Below, in pieces: positions 35,362 through 46,499 of a stretch of DNA of 64,000 bases. The translations under genes and the position numbers were made by a program. Numbering within the stretch: position 1 is the first letter of the stretch; each line of letters begins with the position of its first letter. Under the pieces are notes generated by a model. The model saw only the letters and a program-made list of their open reading frames with translations, did no database searches and was not told the origin of the DNA. The stretch comes from Ailurus styani (taxonomy: Eukaryota; Chordata; Mammalia; Carnivora; Ailuridae): contig LNAC01000108.1 in NCBI GenBank assembly GCA_002007465.1, positions 1,191,507-1,255,506 of the forward strand. The letters run 5' to 3'.

Positions 35362-35600
35362 AAAAGTCTAATTCTGAGCAGCCGGCTCTGTTCAGCCTGA
35401 CTGGTTTGTTATGGCTTATAATCTGCGCCAGGATTAATTAGCTAATTACTGACAAACGTCCGCTGGCAAGATTCTGTTCCAGCTTGTCAGCTTGAAGTGT
35501 TTAATTATTTTAATCATTTACTTTCATCTTCAAAATTTATGCTGCCAAGAGAGTTGCAGGGCATCTTTTAATTATGATTTGGGGTTTCTGCTGGGCTGTG
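35362..35600. promoter_or_regulatory. Candidate conserved regulatory element (homeodomain-site cluster)
   Basis: Repeat-free AT-rich stretch with a 14-base perfect palindrome TAATTAGCTAATTA (35435-35448) and further TTTAATTATTTTAAT and TTTTAATTATGATTT motifs. The base composition and motif density resemble distal developmental enhancers. Function and conservation are inferred, not seen. Confidence 0.4.
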
Positions 35601-35990
35601 TTCTGTTCCTGGGAATAGGGGATATTATTTTTTACTAGTCTTCCACCAAGACCTGAACCCCCTTCTACTCCCAGGGCCCAGCATCATTCTCTGAGGATTG
35701 GAGGTGGGGAGAGAACCCAGGTCCACTGTGGACACCACCTCTTCTTTATCTCCAGATCATGATATGCACGGAGCACGATATGAATATGCATTTTGTGAGT
35801 ACCTGCTCTATGCTGGACATTGTGCTACATATTATTGATATTATTTCACATTTGTGAGTGTTTGTAGACACAGAGCACAGAAACAGCTTGAGAACTGAAC
35901 AGAGTGGCCTGGGGTGATCGGTGGTGAGAAGAAACATAAGGAATGGGCTTAGAGTATTCATTTATGATGTAATTTACCAATAGTCAAGTG
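35601..35990. other. Intergenic with a MIR/L2-like patch
   Basis: GAGTACCTGCTCTATGCTGG near 35797 is MIR/L2-like. The rest is unassigned. Confidence 0.45.
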
Positions 35991-36240
35991 AGGTTGTCTA
36001 AAATATAAAGCTCTGTGGTGTCACCTATGTGTACACCACTGCCCAGATCAATGTACCCTAGATACTCCTTTACGCCCCCTCCAAATCAATACCTCCCAAA
36101 GGTAACCCCTGCTGACCTCTATCACCATAGATTTGTTTCTCTCATCTTCACTGTCATATAAATGAAATCATGTGACATGTCCTCTTTTATGTGTGACTTC
36201 TTTCACTCAACATTTTGTCTGTGAGAGAAAAGGTTCTTTA
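35990..36240 (-). mobile_element. Old L1 3' fragment
   Basis: CCCAAAGGTAACCCCTGCTG, TATAAATGAAATCATGTGAC and TTCTTTCACTCAACATTTTG are in reverse L1M 3' UTR order. Confidence 0.65.
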
Positions 36241-36585
36241 ATATAAATCATAGTCCCTGGCCAAGGCTTTGGTTTGGGTCCAACTGAGAGATTCAACCCA
36301 AGTCTTTAGAGAGACTTGGCCATGGTTTTCTTTCTCATTAGCATCATCCTAAAAGTGAGTTTGGATGTAATTTTTCTCCTTCATTTCCTCATCTTCTTTA
36401 CTTCTCCATCTCTCCTCTCCTCCTGCCCCTCTCTCTTCTCTTCCCCGCAAAGACATGTTTATCACCGTAACCTATTGGGAAGTTATTTTTGAGCTTCAGT
36501 ACATGCCATTCCTGATGCAAAGTTTAGGTGTTTCTTAATGACGTATGGTGTCTAGAGGGGGATTGTGAAGGGCAAAAGACTGTGT
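36241..36585. other. Intergenic, nothing recognised
   Basis: Includes a pyrimidine-rich tract at 36375-36445. Confidence 0.45.
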
Positions 36586-36589
36586 CTCT

Positions 36590-37250
36590 ATTTTGGATTG
36601 GATTCTATCCTCCAAGAAAGATATGCTGGAGTCCCAGCCCCCAGTACCTTCTAATGTGACCTTATCTGGAGATAGGGTCTTTCCAGGAGTAATCCAATTA
36701 GAATGAGGTCGTTAGGGTGGATCCTAATCTGATAGGACTAGTGTCCTCAGGAAAAAGGGAGATTCGAACACAGATAACACACATCAACATCTCTACTGTG
36801 CAGATGAGGGCAGAGATGGAGGTGATACTTAACACAAGTCAAGAAATGCCAAAGATGGGCGCCTGGGTGGCTCAGTGGGTTAAAGCCTCTGCTTTCGGCT
36901 CAGGTCATGATCTCAGGGTCCTGGGATCAAGGCCCGCATCGGGCTCTCTGCTCAGCGGGGAGCCTGCTTCCTCCTCTCTCTCTGCCTCTCTGCCTACTTG
37001 TGATCTGATCTCTCTCTGTGTGTCAAATAAATAAATAAAATCTTTAAAAAAAAAAAAAAAAGAAATGCCAAAGATGGTCAGCAACCCACCAGAACCTGGA
37101 GAAAGGCTTGAAACAGACTCTCTCTCACAGTACTCAGTAGGAATCAACCCTGTGGACAACTTGATCTCATAATTCTAGCCTCCACGACTGTGCGACAACA
37201 AATTCTGTTATTGAAGCCATTTAGTTTTGTGGTTCTTTGCTATGACAGTC
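36590..37250 (+). mobile_element. MaLR LTR (MLT1-like) split by a CanSINE
   Basis: GGATTGGATTCTATCCTCCA, GTGACCTTATCTGGAGATAG and GTGTCCTCAGGAAAAAGGGA, then after the SINE CTAGCCTCCACGACTGTG and TTTAGTTTTGTGGTTCTTTG, are in forward MLT1 order. Confidence 0.85.
36858..37061 (+). mobile_element. CanSINE inside the MaLR LTR
   Basis: Head GGCGCCTGGGTGGCTCAGTG. The 17-base target duplication AAGAAATGCCAAAGATG is perfect. Confidence 0.96.
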
Positions 37251-37349
37251 CTAGCAAACTAATCTATCCCCAAAGGGAGCTCTGGCAGGTCCTTCTGAAT
37301 ATGTGTCATGAAACCAACAGCAACTTCTACAGGATCTTCTTTTTTTTTC

Positions 37350-37557
37350 TTTTTTTTTTTAAGATTTTAATTATTTATTTATTGTGTGTGTGTGAGAGAG
37401 AGAGAGGTGGGGGCAGAAGGAGAGGGAGGAAGAGTCTCAAGCAGATGCCTCACTGAGCGTGGAACCTGACGTGGGGCTCGATCTCACAACCCTGAGATTG
37501 CGGCCTGAGCCAAAGCCAAGAGTTGGACACTTAACCAACTGTGCCACCCAACGCCAC
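37350..37557 (-). mobile_element. CanSINE with GT tract
   Basis: AAGATTTTAATTATTTATTT then GTGTGTGTGTGAGAGAG, ending GTGCCACCCAACGCCAC. Confidence 0.85.
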
Positions 37558-38650
37558 ATCTGCCAAGATCCTCTATGCTAGAGCCACCAAGGGTTAACCC
37601 AGCCCCAGGCTGGGAGTGTCTGAGGTGATAGCTCAGAGCTGAGAGACTAAGGAGAAGAAAAAGATCAACTTAATGAGCTCAGTAATGCCATTAATGAGGC
37701 ACCAGGCAACATCCAGGGGGCTTCTATGATGGCCTCCACCAGGGTAAGACAGACTGAAGGGTGCCAGCTTCTGATGTGATACGATCTATCCTATTTATGC
37801 CCGGGATGGGGGGTGGGAGTGGACACAAAGACTCCTTGTCCAGTGGCCAAGATGGCGTGGGACTCCCCTCCCCACCTCTGGACTTGGGTGTGACCCAGCA
37901 CATACTTTCTGGCACACAGTGCGTAGCTGAGTGCACCCTCACACACGCTTGCACCTAACCGCAAGCTTCAGCAAAGGCGCTCTTCTCTCTCTGTGTTTCC
38001 CTCCTCCCGCTCCCACCCACCCTTAAAGTTCCATCTGGAACAGTTTGCATCCTAGGAATGCAATTGGGCATCTTGCTAGCCTGTCTGGCAAATGCATAGA
38101 GAACCTTCTGCCCAAATTCTACAAAACCCTTTTCCCCTGCTGTTTCATGAGAGAAATCACCCCAGCTCTCATCCCTCCTCCTTCCAAGGATCCCATCCCT
38201 AAGGTCAGAGCCAGGTCTTACTGCCTTCCACCAGAGTCAAAGGTTGCCTAACAAGCCCACTCCCCCCACCCTATAGCCAAGGAGTCTCCCCATCCTGTCC
38301 CTGGAGGCTTACATGGGGTCTGGGCCCCTGTCTCAGTCTGTGTCTCCTATAACTAAGTCTAGTTTACGATGATTTGCACGCTGAGAGAATAGGGGGCTGA
38401 TCTCCCACCATGAGCTGTCTGATAATCTCAAACATAAGTGAATCTCAGTCACAGATGATCACAAGGCCTGTGCCTGGGAGGCTTATACTGAAGTAAAGAA
38501 TGGGGAGAGAAACAGGATGGGACCTGGATTCTAGCCCTGGCCCTGCCTTTAACACAGTCGCAAGCCACCTTCCTTCTAAGTGTGTTTCCTCACCTGAAAA
38601 ATGGGGCCATTGATGTCTACTGCATAGAATTATGCAGAATAAGTAAGCGT
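37558..38650. other. Intergenic, no gene found
   Basis: GC-moderate, with open frames of 60-76 codons on both strands and no family resemblance. A MIR-like patch lies near 38500-38650. Confidence 0.45.
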
Positions 38651-38654
38651 ATAA

Positions 38655-39230
38655 ACTGTAAACTGCATGTAGTATATTCACACGATGGAATATTATTCAG
38701 CCTTAAAAAGGAAGGATATTGGGCACCTGGGTGGCTCAGTGGGTTAAAACCTCTGCCTTCAGCTCAGGTCATGATCTCAGAGTCCTGGGATCGAGGCCAG
38801 CATCGGGCTCCCTGCTCAGTGGGGAACCTGCTTTCTCCGCTCTCTGTCTCTCTGCCTGCCTCTCTGCCTACTTGTGATCTCTCTCTCTCCATCAAATAAT
38901 TAATTAATTAATTAAATATTTTTAAAAAAAAGGAAGGATATTCTGACCATGTTACAACATGAGTGAACCCTGAGTACAGGATGGTCAGTGAAATAAACCA
39001 GTCACAAAAGGATGGATACTGCACGATTCTACTTATATGAAGTCCTAGAGTAGCCAAATCCTTAGAGAAAGAATGTCGAATGGTGACTGCCAGAATCTGA
39101 GAGGAGAGGGGAATGGGAAGCTATTATGTAACGGGCACAGAGGGTCTGCTTGCACGGTGAAGAGTTCTGGAGCTGGATGGTAGCGGTGTTCACACAACAA
39201 TGGGAACGTGCTTACCATGAGTGCAGGCAA
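38655..39230 (+). mobile_element. Old L1 3' end split by a CanSINE
   Basis: GATGGAATATTATTCAGCCT, then after the SINE CTGACCATGTTACAACATGA, TTCTACTTATATGAAGTCCT and GGAGCTGGATGGTAGCGGTG. Confidence 0.85.
38721..38926 (+). mobile_element. CanSINE inside L1
   Basis: Head GGGCACCTGGGTGGCTCAGT. AAAAGGAAGGATATT flanks both ends. The tail is TAATTAATTAATTAAAT. Confidence 0.95.
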
Positions 39231-39424
39231 CAAGGTGAGTGTGAGGGGGGTGGAGGGGTGGGGGTGGGCACTGAATAGGAACAGGAAAGAGCCGGGATTC
39301 AAAGTGAGCATCTGGCTGGAGAAAGGGACCAGGGAGTTGGAAGAACATGACTTGGGCATAGATGAGATTTATAGATAAGAGAAGCAGATTGGAGTCCACC
39401 CCAGCATTTAAAGGGTGGGTGGAG

Positions 39425-39542
39425 GGGCATCTGGCTGGCTCAGTTGGAAAGCGTGGGGGTCTCCAGCTCAGGGTTGTGAGTTCAAGCCCCACTTTGGGCA
39501 TGGAGAATTCTTAAAAATAAGTAAATAAATAAATAAAGTAGA
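39425..39542 (+). mobile_element. Short tRNA-derived SINE
   Basis: GGGCATCTGGCTGGCTCAGT, GTGAGTTCAAGCCCCACTTT and an AAATAAATAAATAAA tail. AAAGGGTGGGTGGAG and AAAGGGTGAGTGGAG flank it. Confidence 0.85.
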
Positions 39543-40435
39543 ATAAATAAAGGGTGAGTGGAGAAATAGGAGCACGGGACCAAGAATGAGGTATCACAAA
39601 GGAGAAAGAGAATGAACATGCAGCGCTGTCATAGAAGTCAAGGGAGGAGAGGGTCCCAGGAGAAAGATAAGGGTCCACAAGCATCAAATGTTTCAGACAG
39701 GTGGTGAGAAAGACCACTGGGATTGGCTTTCAGATTTATTAGCAGCTCTATCAAGAGTGGCAAGAGTGGTGGGACAGAAAAGCCAGACTGCAGTGTTTCA
39801 AAAAGAGAATGGAAGGGAAGGAAGCGTATCCACTGATCACAACTATTTTTCCAAGAATTGTCCTAGTGAACGGAAGGAGGGGATTTGAATGATGGTTTGA
39901 GGTAAGTCCATTTTGGGATGGAGAAGATGTAAGCAAGTTTTATAGGCTAAAGAAGGAGCCAGTAGATCGGGAGAAAACAAAGATTCAGGTTGAAGATGCA
40001 GAAGAGTGAAGGGCTGTCCAAGAGCTAGTTTTGCCCAGACTCCCTCTGAGCACCCCCTGCCCCTGCTTCATGTACATTCAGAGAGCCCAGACCCACTCAG
40101 GCTCCACCTGTGCTGACAAGAGGGGACCCCTTTGCCCTTTCACATGGACACTGAGATTAACAACATACTCTCATTCCCACCCCCCGACTCACATATACCC
40201 TTCCCAACACACTGCTAGCACATAGTACACATCATTAATTTATGTGCAATTTTTATAGACTACTCCATTCTGTGTTCTTCACAAGGTTGTGAGAAGTATA
40301 ATGAAATGAAAAGCATATCTAAATGCCCTGTAAAGTAGGAATAATGCAAATATTAGTATTTTATCATTATTATTGACAAACAGACTCACTCAGACACATA
40401 TACACATAAGCCCATGAACACAGGCAGAGGCTTGC
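39543..40435. other. Intergenic, no gene found
   Basis: The purine-rich first half resembles a reverse L2 relic. Short open frames are not recognised. Confidence 0.4.
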
Positions 40436-40440
40436 TTTTT

Positions 40441-40630
40441 TTAAAAAGATTTTATTTATTTATCCTAGAGAGAGAGCCAGAGATACTTAGAGAGAGCATG
40501 AGCAGGGAAGAGAGGGAGAAGCAGGTCCCCGTCTGAGAGAGGGCCCAACGTGAGGCTCGATCCCAGAACCCCAGGATCATGACCTGAGCCGAAGGCAGAT
40601 GCTTAACTGACTGAGCCACCCAGGCGCCCC
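40441..40630 (-). mobile_element. CanSINE
   Basis: AAAGATTTTATTTATTTATC at the left and GAGCCACCCAGGCGCCCC at the right. GCAGAGGCTT occurs on both sides. Confidence 0.93.
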
Positions 40631-40639
40631 ACATGCAGA

Positions 40640-40930
40640 GGCTTTCATACATCAACCTTGCACACACAGGTCACATACAAGCTCACATTGTTTGACTGGG
40701 GCCTATCCCTTCACACCTGCCCAGGAGTCCACTAACACACTCACACAGTCCCCTGTAGGCCTACATAAATATGTACAGGTAAATACATATGCACAGTCTA
40801 CCTTAGTCCCATACAAACCCACACATGTCCAAATCATAAGCACACTCTCACCTCGGCTCACATATGTGCAAGTAAATTTGTGCATACACACTCACAGAGG
40901 CCCACATGGCTGCACAAAATTAAGTGAAAA
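40640..40930. other. CA-rich low-complexity intergenic sequence
   Basis: ACACATACA-like interrupted CA-rich text. Not a clean microsatellite and not coding. Confidence 0.5.
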
Positions 40931-40932
40931 GT

Positions 40933-41119
40933 CTTTTTTTTAAAGGTTTTATTAATTTACTTATTTGACAAAGAGAGATCACAAGCAGGTAGAGCATCAG
41001 AGGGAGAAGTAGGCTCCCCGCTGAGGAGAGAGCCCAACATGGGGCTTGACCCCAGCACCCTGGGATCATGACCTGAGCCAGAGGCAGATGCTTAACCAGC
41101 TGAGCCCCTCAGGTGCCCC
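40933..41119 (-). mobile_element. CanSINE
   Basis: AAAGGTTTTATTAATTTACT at the left and GAGCCCCTCAGGTGCCCC at the right. Confidence 0.9.
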
Positions 41120-41967
41120 TACACTGAAAGTCTTCCCACCGGAGGAGGATTGAGTTGAGTGGACATCCATGAGCCAGGGAAGACATCTTGGTTAGCAAGT
41201 GATTTTACCAAACTGTAGCTTTGTGTCAAGATATTCGTATCCTCAGAGAACCAATCTGTCTGGGGCCAAGTCAGGGTAGCAGAGAGATTGAGATAGAGAG
41301 AAGGAGAGAGAGGATGTTGAGAAGAACAGAACTCTTCCCTCGCTCTCCTTGTTTGCCTCTCTCTAGATGCCTAGGGGTCCCTATTCTCACACTTCTGAGC
41401 AGAAGCTGCGGATCCTCTGAGCCACAGTTCCTGTCCTTGGAGAGGCCTCATCCCCCAGGCCAATGCCACAGTCATCGGTTAGACCTCACAGGATGTCTGC
41501 ACAAACTCAGCTGCCCCCAGCCTCTCCTCTCCTGGTTTTCCTGCGCCATCCCCAGCAGGGCAGCTGTGTGCAGACGGGTCTCCACTTGGGTGATGAAAAA
41601 CTCTGAGTGAGAGAAAGGAAGAACTCTGTCCTGGGAGTGGCACATGTTGGTCTCATCAGGGCCTCAGCCTAGCACACAGGCCTTTTCACAAACCCCCAAC
41701 CAGTTCCCAGCCTTTCCTTAAACTGCTGCTTCAATCCCTCTTCTGAAGCCCACATCTCCACCAACTTCTGGCTTCATTCTCAGCATATAATCTCACCTCT
41801 TTCTTTACAGAGAACATACATGGTTTAAGGACCAACAGAAGCAGACCCTCTTAGCTTCCTGAACACCCCCTAAGAGAATCCCCCTAAATTTGTTCTCATC
41901 CTTACTCCTCCCATCTCAGAAGTATCCACAACTGATTGCTCACTGATGCTCTGCTTCCCATCCCTAT
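41120..41967. other. Intergenic, no gene found
   Basis: An open frame of 129 codons (41221-41610) has no recognisable domain, signal or splice context. Confidence 0.45.
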
Positions 41968-42171
41968 TTTTTTTTTAAAGATTTTATTTATTCATTTGAC
42001 ACAGAGAGAGAGATCACAAGTAGGCAGAGAGACAGGCAGAGAGAGAGGAGAGAGGAGGAAGCAGACTCCCTGCTGAGCAGAGAGCCCGATGCGGGCCTCG
42101 ATCCCAGGACCCTGGGATCATGACCTGAGCCAAAGGCAGCGGCCCTAACCCACTGAGCCACCCAGGCGCCC
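41968..42171 (-). mobile_element. CanSINE, young
   Basis: AAAGATTTTATTTATTCATT at the left and GAGCCACCCAGGCGCCC at the right. The target duplication CTCTGCTTCCCATCCC is perfect. Confidence 0.95.
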
Positions 42172-42885
42172 TCTGCTTCCCATCCCAATCTTTCCTAGAA
42201 CTTTTCTCTATCAACTACTCCCATCTCCTATAACTTCAGTCTCTTGCTCTCCACAAGAGCCCTCTTGCATTTAAATATGCTGATATCCCTCCCAGCTTAA
42301 AAAATAAGTTATTCTTCTATACAACACTTCTATCTACCATTCTGTCTCCTTCCATTCATTGCCAATTTTCTTAGAAGAGTTGTGTCCGCTCACTCTATCC
42401 TTCTCTTTCCACCCTGCATTTCCCAAGTCACTACAATGTCTTCCGTACTCCACCCACCCGCACCCCACCCCCACACAGCTGCCCACCAAGAGCACCAGCC
42501 GTGTCTTTTGAGCTGACCCAATGTCCACCTCCCAGTTCTCACCATTGGAAGCTCTTGGCAGCATTGGACATTACTGACCAGTCAGTCCTTCCTTGGGACA
42601 CTCTCCCCTGATTGTCTTCTCTCTTGGCAAATTTTGACTCTCTTGTCTTCCTCCCACCTCTCTGACCACTTCTTATTGGCTTCTTCTTTTTCTGTCCTAT
42701 TCCTTGACTTTCCATGTCCAATCAATATTAATTCTGTAGCTTCTGCCTCCTAAAGATCTGCAAAGGAAAAGAAGTCTACTTCTCTTTTTGTCACGTGAGA
42801 CTATCGGCTTTAATCCTAATTTGAACAACACCTCCCTAACTAGATTCTCTGGATCCACTCTTGCCTTTCCTTACTTACTATCTAT
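42172..42885. other. Intergenic, old repeat-like
   Basis: GCAGCATTGGACATTACTGA and surrounding pyrimidine-rich text resemble a known old interspersed repeat. I cannot name the family. Confidence 0.4.
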
Positions 42886-42889
42886 TCCT

Positions 42890-43490
42890 CATCTGAGTTA
42901 TCCTTTTAAAATACAAATCTGACTATATCCTTCTGCTGCATAAAATCCCTCCTTAGCCTCTCTTTGCCTGTATGATAAAATCCAAATTCTGAAAGGTGGC
43001 TTACCAAAGCCTATGTTCACATTCTACCTTCTCTTGTGGCTTCACCTCTAACACCTACTCCCCTTGCCTTTTGTTTTGATTTTTGTTCTTTTTTACTGTG
43101 TTATATTAGTCAGCATAAAATACATCATTAGTTTTTGATGCAGTGTTCTAAAATTCATTGTTTATGTACAACACCCAGTGGTCTATGCAATACATGTCCT
43201 CCTTAATAGCCACCACCAGACTCACTCATTCCCCCACCCCTCTCCCCTCTAAAACCCTCAGATTGTTTACCCCCCTTGCCTTTTATGAGCCATTTCAGTT
43301 TAGCTAAACCCATTTCAACTTTTGAAATACAGGATGCTATCTCTTTCCTTTAGTCAATCGAACATCCTATTATCTCTGCCTAGAACACTTCCCTACCCTT
43401 GCTCCCTACCTTTACCTAAACAACTTATCCTTCAGGGCCCAAATCAACCATTGGTTCCTTAAAACCCTCCCCGCCCCACCCATCCTTTAT
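42890..43490 (+). mobile_element. L2 fragment split by an L1 insertion
   Basis: CTGCTGCATAAAATCCCTCC and GATAAAATCCAAATTCTGAA, then after the insert ATCTCTGCCTAGAACACTTC and TATCCTTCAGGGCCCAAATC, are in L2 reverse-transcriptase order. The frame is degraded. Confidence 0.85.
43073..43271 (-). mobile_element. Very short 5'-truncated carnivore L1
   Basis: TACATCATTAGTTTTTGATG and GTACAACACCCAGTGGTCTA are carnivore L1 3' UTR in reverse. The 13-base target duplication CCCCTTGCCTTTT lies at 43060-43072 and 43272-43284. Confidence 0.93.
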
Positions 43491-43499
43491 TCATTTGTT

Positions 43500-43735
43500 C
43501 ATTTATTCAGTGAGACTAGTTGCACATAAACTTTAAGACCCTCAAGGAGAATGCCCATTCCACCCAGGGACCTGCTAGGGGAATAGAAAGTGAAGAAAAA
43601 GAACTATAGTGTCCTAATTACTTGATGGGAGGCAAAACTACTGAGAAAGAGAGAGTTCACTGAGCTTAGAATGACAATACATAGAAAAGTAATGAGAACT
43701 ATGAGATTTTTCCCATGTGTGTTTTAGTTAAAGTT
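43500..43735. other. Intergenic, nothing recognised
   Basis: Possible MIR/L2 remnants; unassigned. Confidence 0.4.
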
Positions 43736-43774
43736 TCAAGGGCCAGATAGGGAACTCCATACTGACCAGGAAAA

Positions 43775-44010
43775 CAGATTTCATAACAAACCATATTTAT
43801 TGGGCACTACAGGCACTAGATGAAGCATGTCATGTGTTTCATCTACCACAATCCCTGTGACAAGATAAGTATTATGATTCCCATTTTGCAGATGAGGAAA
43901 ATAAAATCCAGAAGAGTTAACTGATTTGTCCAAACTCTCACAGCAGATGTGTGGCAGACACAAAGTCAGACCTAAGTCTGTCTGAACCCAAAACCAATTC
44001 TTGATCTTGG
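43775..44010 (-). mobile_element. MIR, nearly complete
   Basis: TTATTGGGCACTACAGGCAC, CCCATTTTGCAGATGAGGAA and AACTGATTTGTCCAAACTCT are in reverse MIR order. Confidence 0.88.
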
Positions 44011-44089
44011 CATTCTTCTGCCCATTATTACCACAGGAGTAGGTTTAGAGGGAAGCTAAAATACATCAAGGAGATGGAGAGCCCATCAG

Positions 44090-44290
44090 TAGTTTCCACA
44101 CTTAATGTCCCCGTGGCACCCATCCGATGTGTGCTGACAGTCTGACAACTTACACAGCAGCTGGTTTGCTCGGAGGAGATCTCTGTTAATTAAAATAGCA
44201 CAAAGGGAGAGCAGCGCACAAACCATGTCAGTGGGTAATTAATTCAAAGGAGGGCCCAAGCGTGCAGAAACGCTCAGCCTCTACCTGCCA
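44090..44290. promoter_or_regulatory. Candidate conserved regulatory element
   Basis: Repeat-free, with TGTTAATTAAAATAG, CACAAACCATG and GGTAATTAATTCAAAGGAG (TAAT, forkhead-like and TCF-like motifs). Its complexity differs from the fossil-rich surroundings. Function is inferred. Confidence 0.35.
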
Positions 44291-44735
44291 GAGCCCAGCT
44301 TCTCTCTTTGCCCCCAGCTCAAAGTTGCCACTTTGTTCCTGTGGCCATGAGCTGCTACCTGCCTCCTACCTCCACTGATGGGGGAGGGAGGACCTGTCCT
44401 CTGGAGGTCAGAACCTGGGCTACTACTCTTGCTGGGTTCTGGCCCTCTCAACCTTCTCTGAACTGTTCATCTCTCCCAGGGATCCACAAGGACAGGATGA
44501 GCCAGAGATAAGTCATCCAGGACCTAGGGCTTTGGGACATCATCTCTAAGAAAGTGTTAGTCATTGACAGCCCCTGCTCCATCAAGTGGACCACTGCCTT
44601 ATCTCTCAGGGCAGGGGCTTGAATTATCCTGCCTTGGTATCTGGTGCATTGGGATGAACTGAACCCAGTGCCACCATTGCCTCTGCCTAGGAGTTAGGCT
44701 GGCTTCCCTCCTAGACCTAGTGCCTGGTCCTGAAT
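44291..44735. other. Intergenic, no gene found
   Basis: GC-moderate, unassigned. Confidence 0.45.
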
Positions 44736-44764
44736 CTCATGGTTCTGCTGGATCCTGACCTCCA

Positions 44765-44910
44765 TCCTGTCCTTTCACTCATTTCATTATCATCATATCT
44801 ACAGCAGGTACACTGCAAAAGGATATTTCTCCATTGCACAGGTGAACAAACTGAAGTTCAAAGCAGCAAGGTAGCTTGTCCAAGGACAACAGAGGCTTTC
44901 CTTTCTCTTC
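44765..44910 (-). mobile_element. MIR fossil
   Basis: CCATTGCACAGGTGAACAAA and AGGTAGCTTGTCCAAGGACA. Confidence 0.7.
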
Positions 44911-44974
44911 TCAGAGGCCATATATGCTCTTCTGGGATTCTAGTCGTGGGTTTAGTTATACCTTGCTTTTCTGT

Positions 44975-45480
44975 TTTTAATAAACTTTTTATTTTTAAAT
45001 AACTTTAGATTTACAGAAAAGTTACAAAGATACTACAGAGAGTTCCTGTATACTCCTTATTCAACTTTCCCATTGTTAACATGTTATATTGCCATGATAC
45101 ATTTGTCAAATCTAAGAAACTGACATTGTAGGGCACCTGGGTGGCTCAGTGGGTTAAAGCCTCTGCCTTCGCCTCAGGTCATGATCTCAGGGTCCTGGGA
45201 TTGAGGCCCACATCAGGCTCTCTGCTCAGCAGAGAGCCTGCTTCCTCCTCTCTCTCTCTCTGCCTGCCTCTCTGCCTACTTGTGATCTCTCTCTCTCTCT
45301 CTGTCAAATAAATAAATAAAATCTTTAAAAAAAAAAAAAGAAACTGACATTGTATACCTAGCTTTGAATCAGTTTTTTTTTTCCTTGAGAAAGGAGCCAC
45401 AAATTTCTCTCTTATCCATCCATAGGTCCAATGAAGAGTGTGGATGCTCAAAATGTGATCCCTTCAGTGCCAGCATAGCT
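44975..45480 (-). mobile_element. LINE-like 3' fragment split by a CanSINE
   Basis: TAACTTTAGATTTACAGAAA, GAGTTCCTGTATACTCCTTA and CCATTGTTAACATGTTATAT are an L1-type repeat also seen at 23222 and 62540. Strand is uncertain. Confidence 0.6.
45130..45335 (+). mobile_element. CanSINE, young
   Basis: Head GGGCACCTGGGTGGCTCAGT. The 17-base target duplication AAGAAACTGACATTGTA is perfect. Confidence 0.96.
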
Positions 45481-45484
45481 CTCC

Positions 45485-45865
45485 TGCATCCCTACCTTGT
45501 TCCCCCCAAATAAAGCCTAAAGGACCATCAAGAAAAAACAGCTATAGAGCCAGAGGTTCAAACTCCCAGCCAATGTCCTTCAGCTGCCCCATGCATCAAG
45601 TCCCTTTTTCCATTAGCCCCCAAACTTACCTTTTGTCCACAAACACCGCCCCCCCCCCACTGCTTGTTAATCTCTTCGCTAACTCTGCCATTAGTCCTTG
45701 TGGGCAACCATCAGTGTCAACTTCATCCTCAAAGCTCTCAATCAGATTCAATTCAGCAAATATCTATTAATAACACAGAAACAAATCCAATCCAGTCCCT
45801 GACCCTGGGAAGCTCCTGGTATTTTGGAAGAAATAGACACCTCTGTCCACAATTAAAATACTATA
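45485..45865. other. Intergenic, no gene found
   Basis: A MIR/L2-like patch (TCAGCAAATATCTATTAATA) lies near 45753. The rest is unassigned. Confidence 0.4.
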
Positions 45866-45867
45866 TG

Positions 45868-45982
45868 GTAAGTACACAGTGGTTAAAAGCTTGAGGTCTT
45901 CAATCAAAGCTATGTGACTTTGGGTAAGTGACATTAGTTTCTATGGACATCGGTTGTCTGAACTCTAAAATAAGAATAAGAG
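45868..45982 (+). mobile_element. MIR interrupted by two CanSINEs
   Basis: CAGTGGTTAAAAGCTTGAGG and CTATGTGACTTTGGGTAAGT. The MIR seems to resume at 46451 after the SINE pair. Confidence 0.75.
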
Positions 45983-46198
45983 GGGCGCCTGGGTGGCTCA
46001 GTTGGTTGGGCCACTGCCTTCAGCTCAGGTCCTGATCCTGGAGTCCCAGGATCGAGTCCTGCATTGGGCTTCCAGCTCTGCGTGGAGTCTGCTTCTTCCT
46101 CTGACCTTCTCCCCTCTCATGCTTGCTCTTTCGCTCTCTCTCTCTCTCTCTCTCTCTCAAATAAATAAGTAAAGTCTTTTTAAAAAAATAATAAATAA
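45983..46198 (+). mobile_element. CanSINE (outer of a pair)
   Basis: Head GGGGCGCCTGGGTGGCTCAG. TAAGAATAAGAG lies before it and again after the second SINE, so the pair shares one outer target duplication. Confidence 0.92.
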
Positions 46199-46450
46199 GG
46201 GCGCCTGGGTGGCTCAGTGGGTTAAAGCCTCTGCTTTCGGCTCAGGTCATGATCTCAGCGTCCTGGGATGGAGGCCCGCATCGGGCTCTCTGCTCAGCAG
46301 GGAGCCTGCTTCCTCCTCTCCTTGTCTCTCTCTCTCTCTGCCTGCCTCTCTGCCTACTTGTAATCTCTCTGTGTCAAATAAATAAATAAAATCTTTAAAA
46401 ATAAATAAATAAAAATAAAAATAAAAATAATAAAAAAATAATAAATAAAA
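46199..46450 (+). mobile_element. CanSINE in the tail of another CanSINE
   Basis: Head GGGCGCCTGGGTGGCTCAGT. It lies in the A-rich tail of the previous copy and has a long AAATA-rich tail. Confidence 0.93.
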
Positions 46451-46499
46451 TAAAATAAGAATAAGAGTAGATCATAAAGTGTTTATGATTAACTAACTT

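Noticed and set aside
41221..41610. 129-codon plus-strand frame
   Set aside because: Composition and lack of resemblance suggest chance; nothing supports transcription.
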